Below are positions 63,341 through 64,000 of a DNA stretch of 64,000 nucleotides, piece by piece. Made by a program: the position numbers and the translations under genes. The stretch covers positions 2,480,001 to 2,544,000 of the forward strand of contig JBANDB010000006.1 in assembly GCA_037576215.1 (NCBI GenBank), in the 5' to 3' direction. Below the pieces are notes generated by a model. It was given only the letters and a program-made list of their open reading frames with translations. It was not told where the DNA came from and did no database searches. The DNA is from Armillaria gallica (Eukaryota; Basidiomycota; Agaricomycetes; Agaricales; Physalacriaceae). Positions within the stretch are counted from its first letter, which is position 1, and every line of letters starts with the position of its first letter.

Positions 63341-64000
63341 CTATTCGTCCGCTAACCAGTCTTCTGCAATCTGACCAATGGTAGGGAGATGGTACCTAAC
63401 CAAACTCGAGGCGTCGCGAGAAGCCCGGACACTGAATGCTGGATTGAGAAACATCTTTGGGTTACAAAAGCAGTGGACGTACGCCATGTACAACTGCACT
63501 CCTACAATTACTAGAGTGAATGAAGTTCGCATCCATTGGGGGAATTGCAACAAAGCCATGAGTATTCGGAGAACAACCAATGGTGTAGTCAACAGAGCCG
63601 ACTGGTAGGCTGATAGAAGTCATGAATACGAGTCGATGTGAAGGAGATCCGTCGTGCTCACCATGGAATCGGACATAGTCATTATGTGTCTCTAGAATCA
63701 GGAGAAGAAAGGCTGTACTTGGAATCAGCAAGGAAGATACATGGAAGCCAAGCTTGCACTCGCCTGATATTGGTCCAAATAGATACGCCAGTGCAGCCAG
63801 CACGTCGACACGATGCCCGTACCGCGTTTCCCACTGATTCTGCTGGCCCTCGACTTCATCAGAGGAGCCTAAACCACTTGATGCAGCAGTGCCAAACGAA
63901 GGTACCCCTCCCGACTGATAAGAAGTCTCAGCATGGGGTGGAAACCATGCTCTTGCCGGGCGCGAGGAAGAGGTATAAGAAGGGTCGTCGGGAGGAGGAG
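63341..64000 (-). CDS. DUF4870/Tic20-like small membrane protein, 5' end cut by window edge
   Basis: The frame is open at the right edge, so the N-terminus is missing. The visible part reads a Pro/Ser-rich cytosolic segment (SYTSSSRPARAWFPPHAETS), then VDVLAALAYLFGPIS, FLLLILETHNDYVRFH, AYQSALLTTPLVVLRILMAL, TSFTLVIVGVQLYMA, and ends LVRYHLPTIGQIAEDWLADE. The pattern of a first helix ending in FGP, then LExxNDYVRFHAxQS, two more helices and a short tail is that of the DUF4870 (UPF0132/Tic20-like) family of three- to four-helix membrane proteins, whose function in fungi is unclear. Three introns are inferred; the first could use a GT donor (GTGCAA) or a GC donor, both in frame. Confidence 0.75.

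Noticed and set aside
63341..63803. Second possible GC-AG intron in the DUF4870-like gene
   Set aside because: A GT donor three bases later (GTGCAA) with acceptor CCAAG also keeps the frame, so a non-canonical donor is not needed.

Overview
This window is nuclear DNA of a filamentous basidiomycete, most likely an Agaricomycete. Nearly every gene is broken by many short introns (mostly 45-60 nt) with GT..AG ends. Genes are packed on both strands with 30-200 bp between divergent or convergent neighbours. The proteins are typical of mushrooms: a DUF6697 protein, a tandem cupredoxin Ser-rich surface protein, an SRF1-like membrane protein and a Fus3/Kss1-type MAP kinase. I see no transposon, rRNA, tRNA, CRISPR array or bacterial-type operon. 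All splice models come from reading the sequence by eye, using reading frame and family conservation.

Layout. 1-5.2 kb: a pentatricopeptide-repeat protein cut by the left edge, a 1.4 kb gap, and a free-standing adenylation enzyme. 5.8-12.1 kb: an XRCC2-like RAD51 paralog, a large coiled-coil protein, the ribosome-biogenesis factor SLX9 and an SLC35F-type transporter. 12.5-19.2 kb: an SRF1-like membrane protein, two splicing-associated proteins (FAM192A/Fyv6 and ES2/Bis1) end to end, and a NudE dynein regulator. 19.5-25.9 kb: exosome subunit CSL4, pyruvate dehydrogenase E2, a DUF6697 protein and the KAE1 tRNA-modification enzyme. 26-33.1 kb: a GT8 glycosyltransferase, lipoyl synthase, a CMC1-type twin CX9C protein, PEX11 and fumarase. 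33.8-48.1 kb: the INO80 ATPase, a UBA/DEAH RNA helicase, ribosomal protein L22 and the pseudouridine synthase CBF5. 48.4-57.6 kb: the double-cupredoxin protein, the MAP kinase, a SAP-motif coiled-coil protein and a cytochrome b2-type lactate dehydrogenase. 57.7-64 kb: an MBD4-type DNA glycosylase, a LIM protein, a small secreted protein and a DUF4870-like membrane protein cut by the right edge.

How the genes relate. This is mostly a housekeeping region. A loose mitochondrial theme (E2, lipoyl synthase, CMC1-like, fumarase, cytochrome b2 and probably the PPR protein) includes one direct biochemical link: lipoyl synthase builds the cofactor carried by E2. A second theme is RNA and ribosome work (SLX9, FAM192A, ES2, CSL4, KAE1, the DEAH helicase, L22, CBF5). 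A third is DNA and chromatin (XRCC2-like, INO80, MBD4-like). Several pairs share short divergent promoters: XRCC2/coiled-coil, SLX9/SLC35F, SRF1/FAM192A, LIP5/CMC1, L22/CBF5, SAP/CYB2 and MBD4/LIM.

I found no convincing undescribed multi-gene system. The most unusual signals are at gene-structure level: two GC-AG introns supported by protein conservation, a 27-bp tandem duplication across a 3' splice site in the LIM gene, two places where the frame breaks (LIM and cupredoxin genes), and a fumarase whose first exon ends exactly on an internal start codon.
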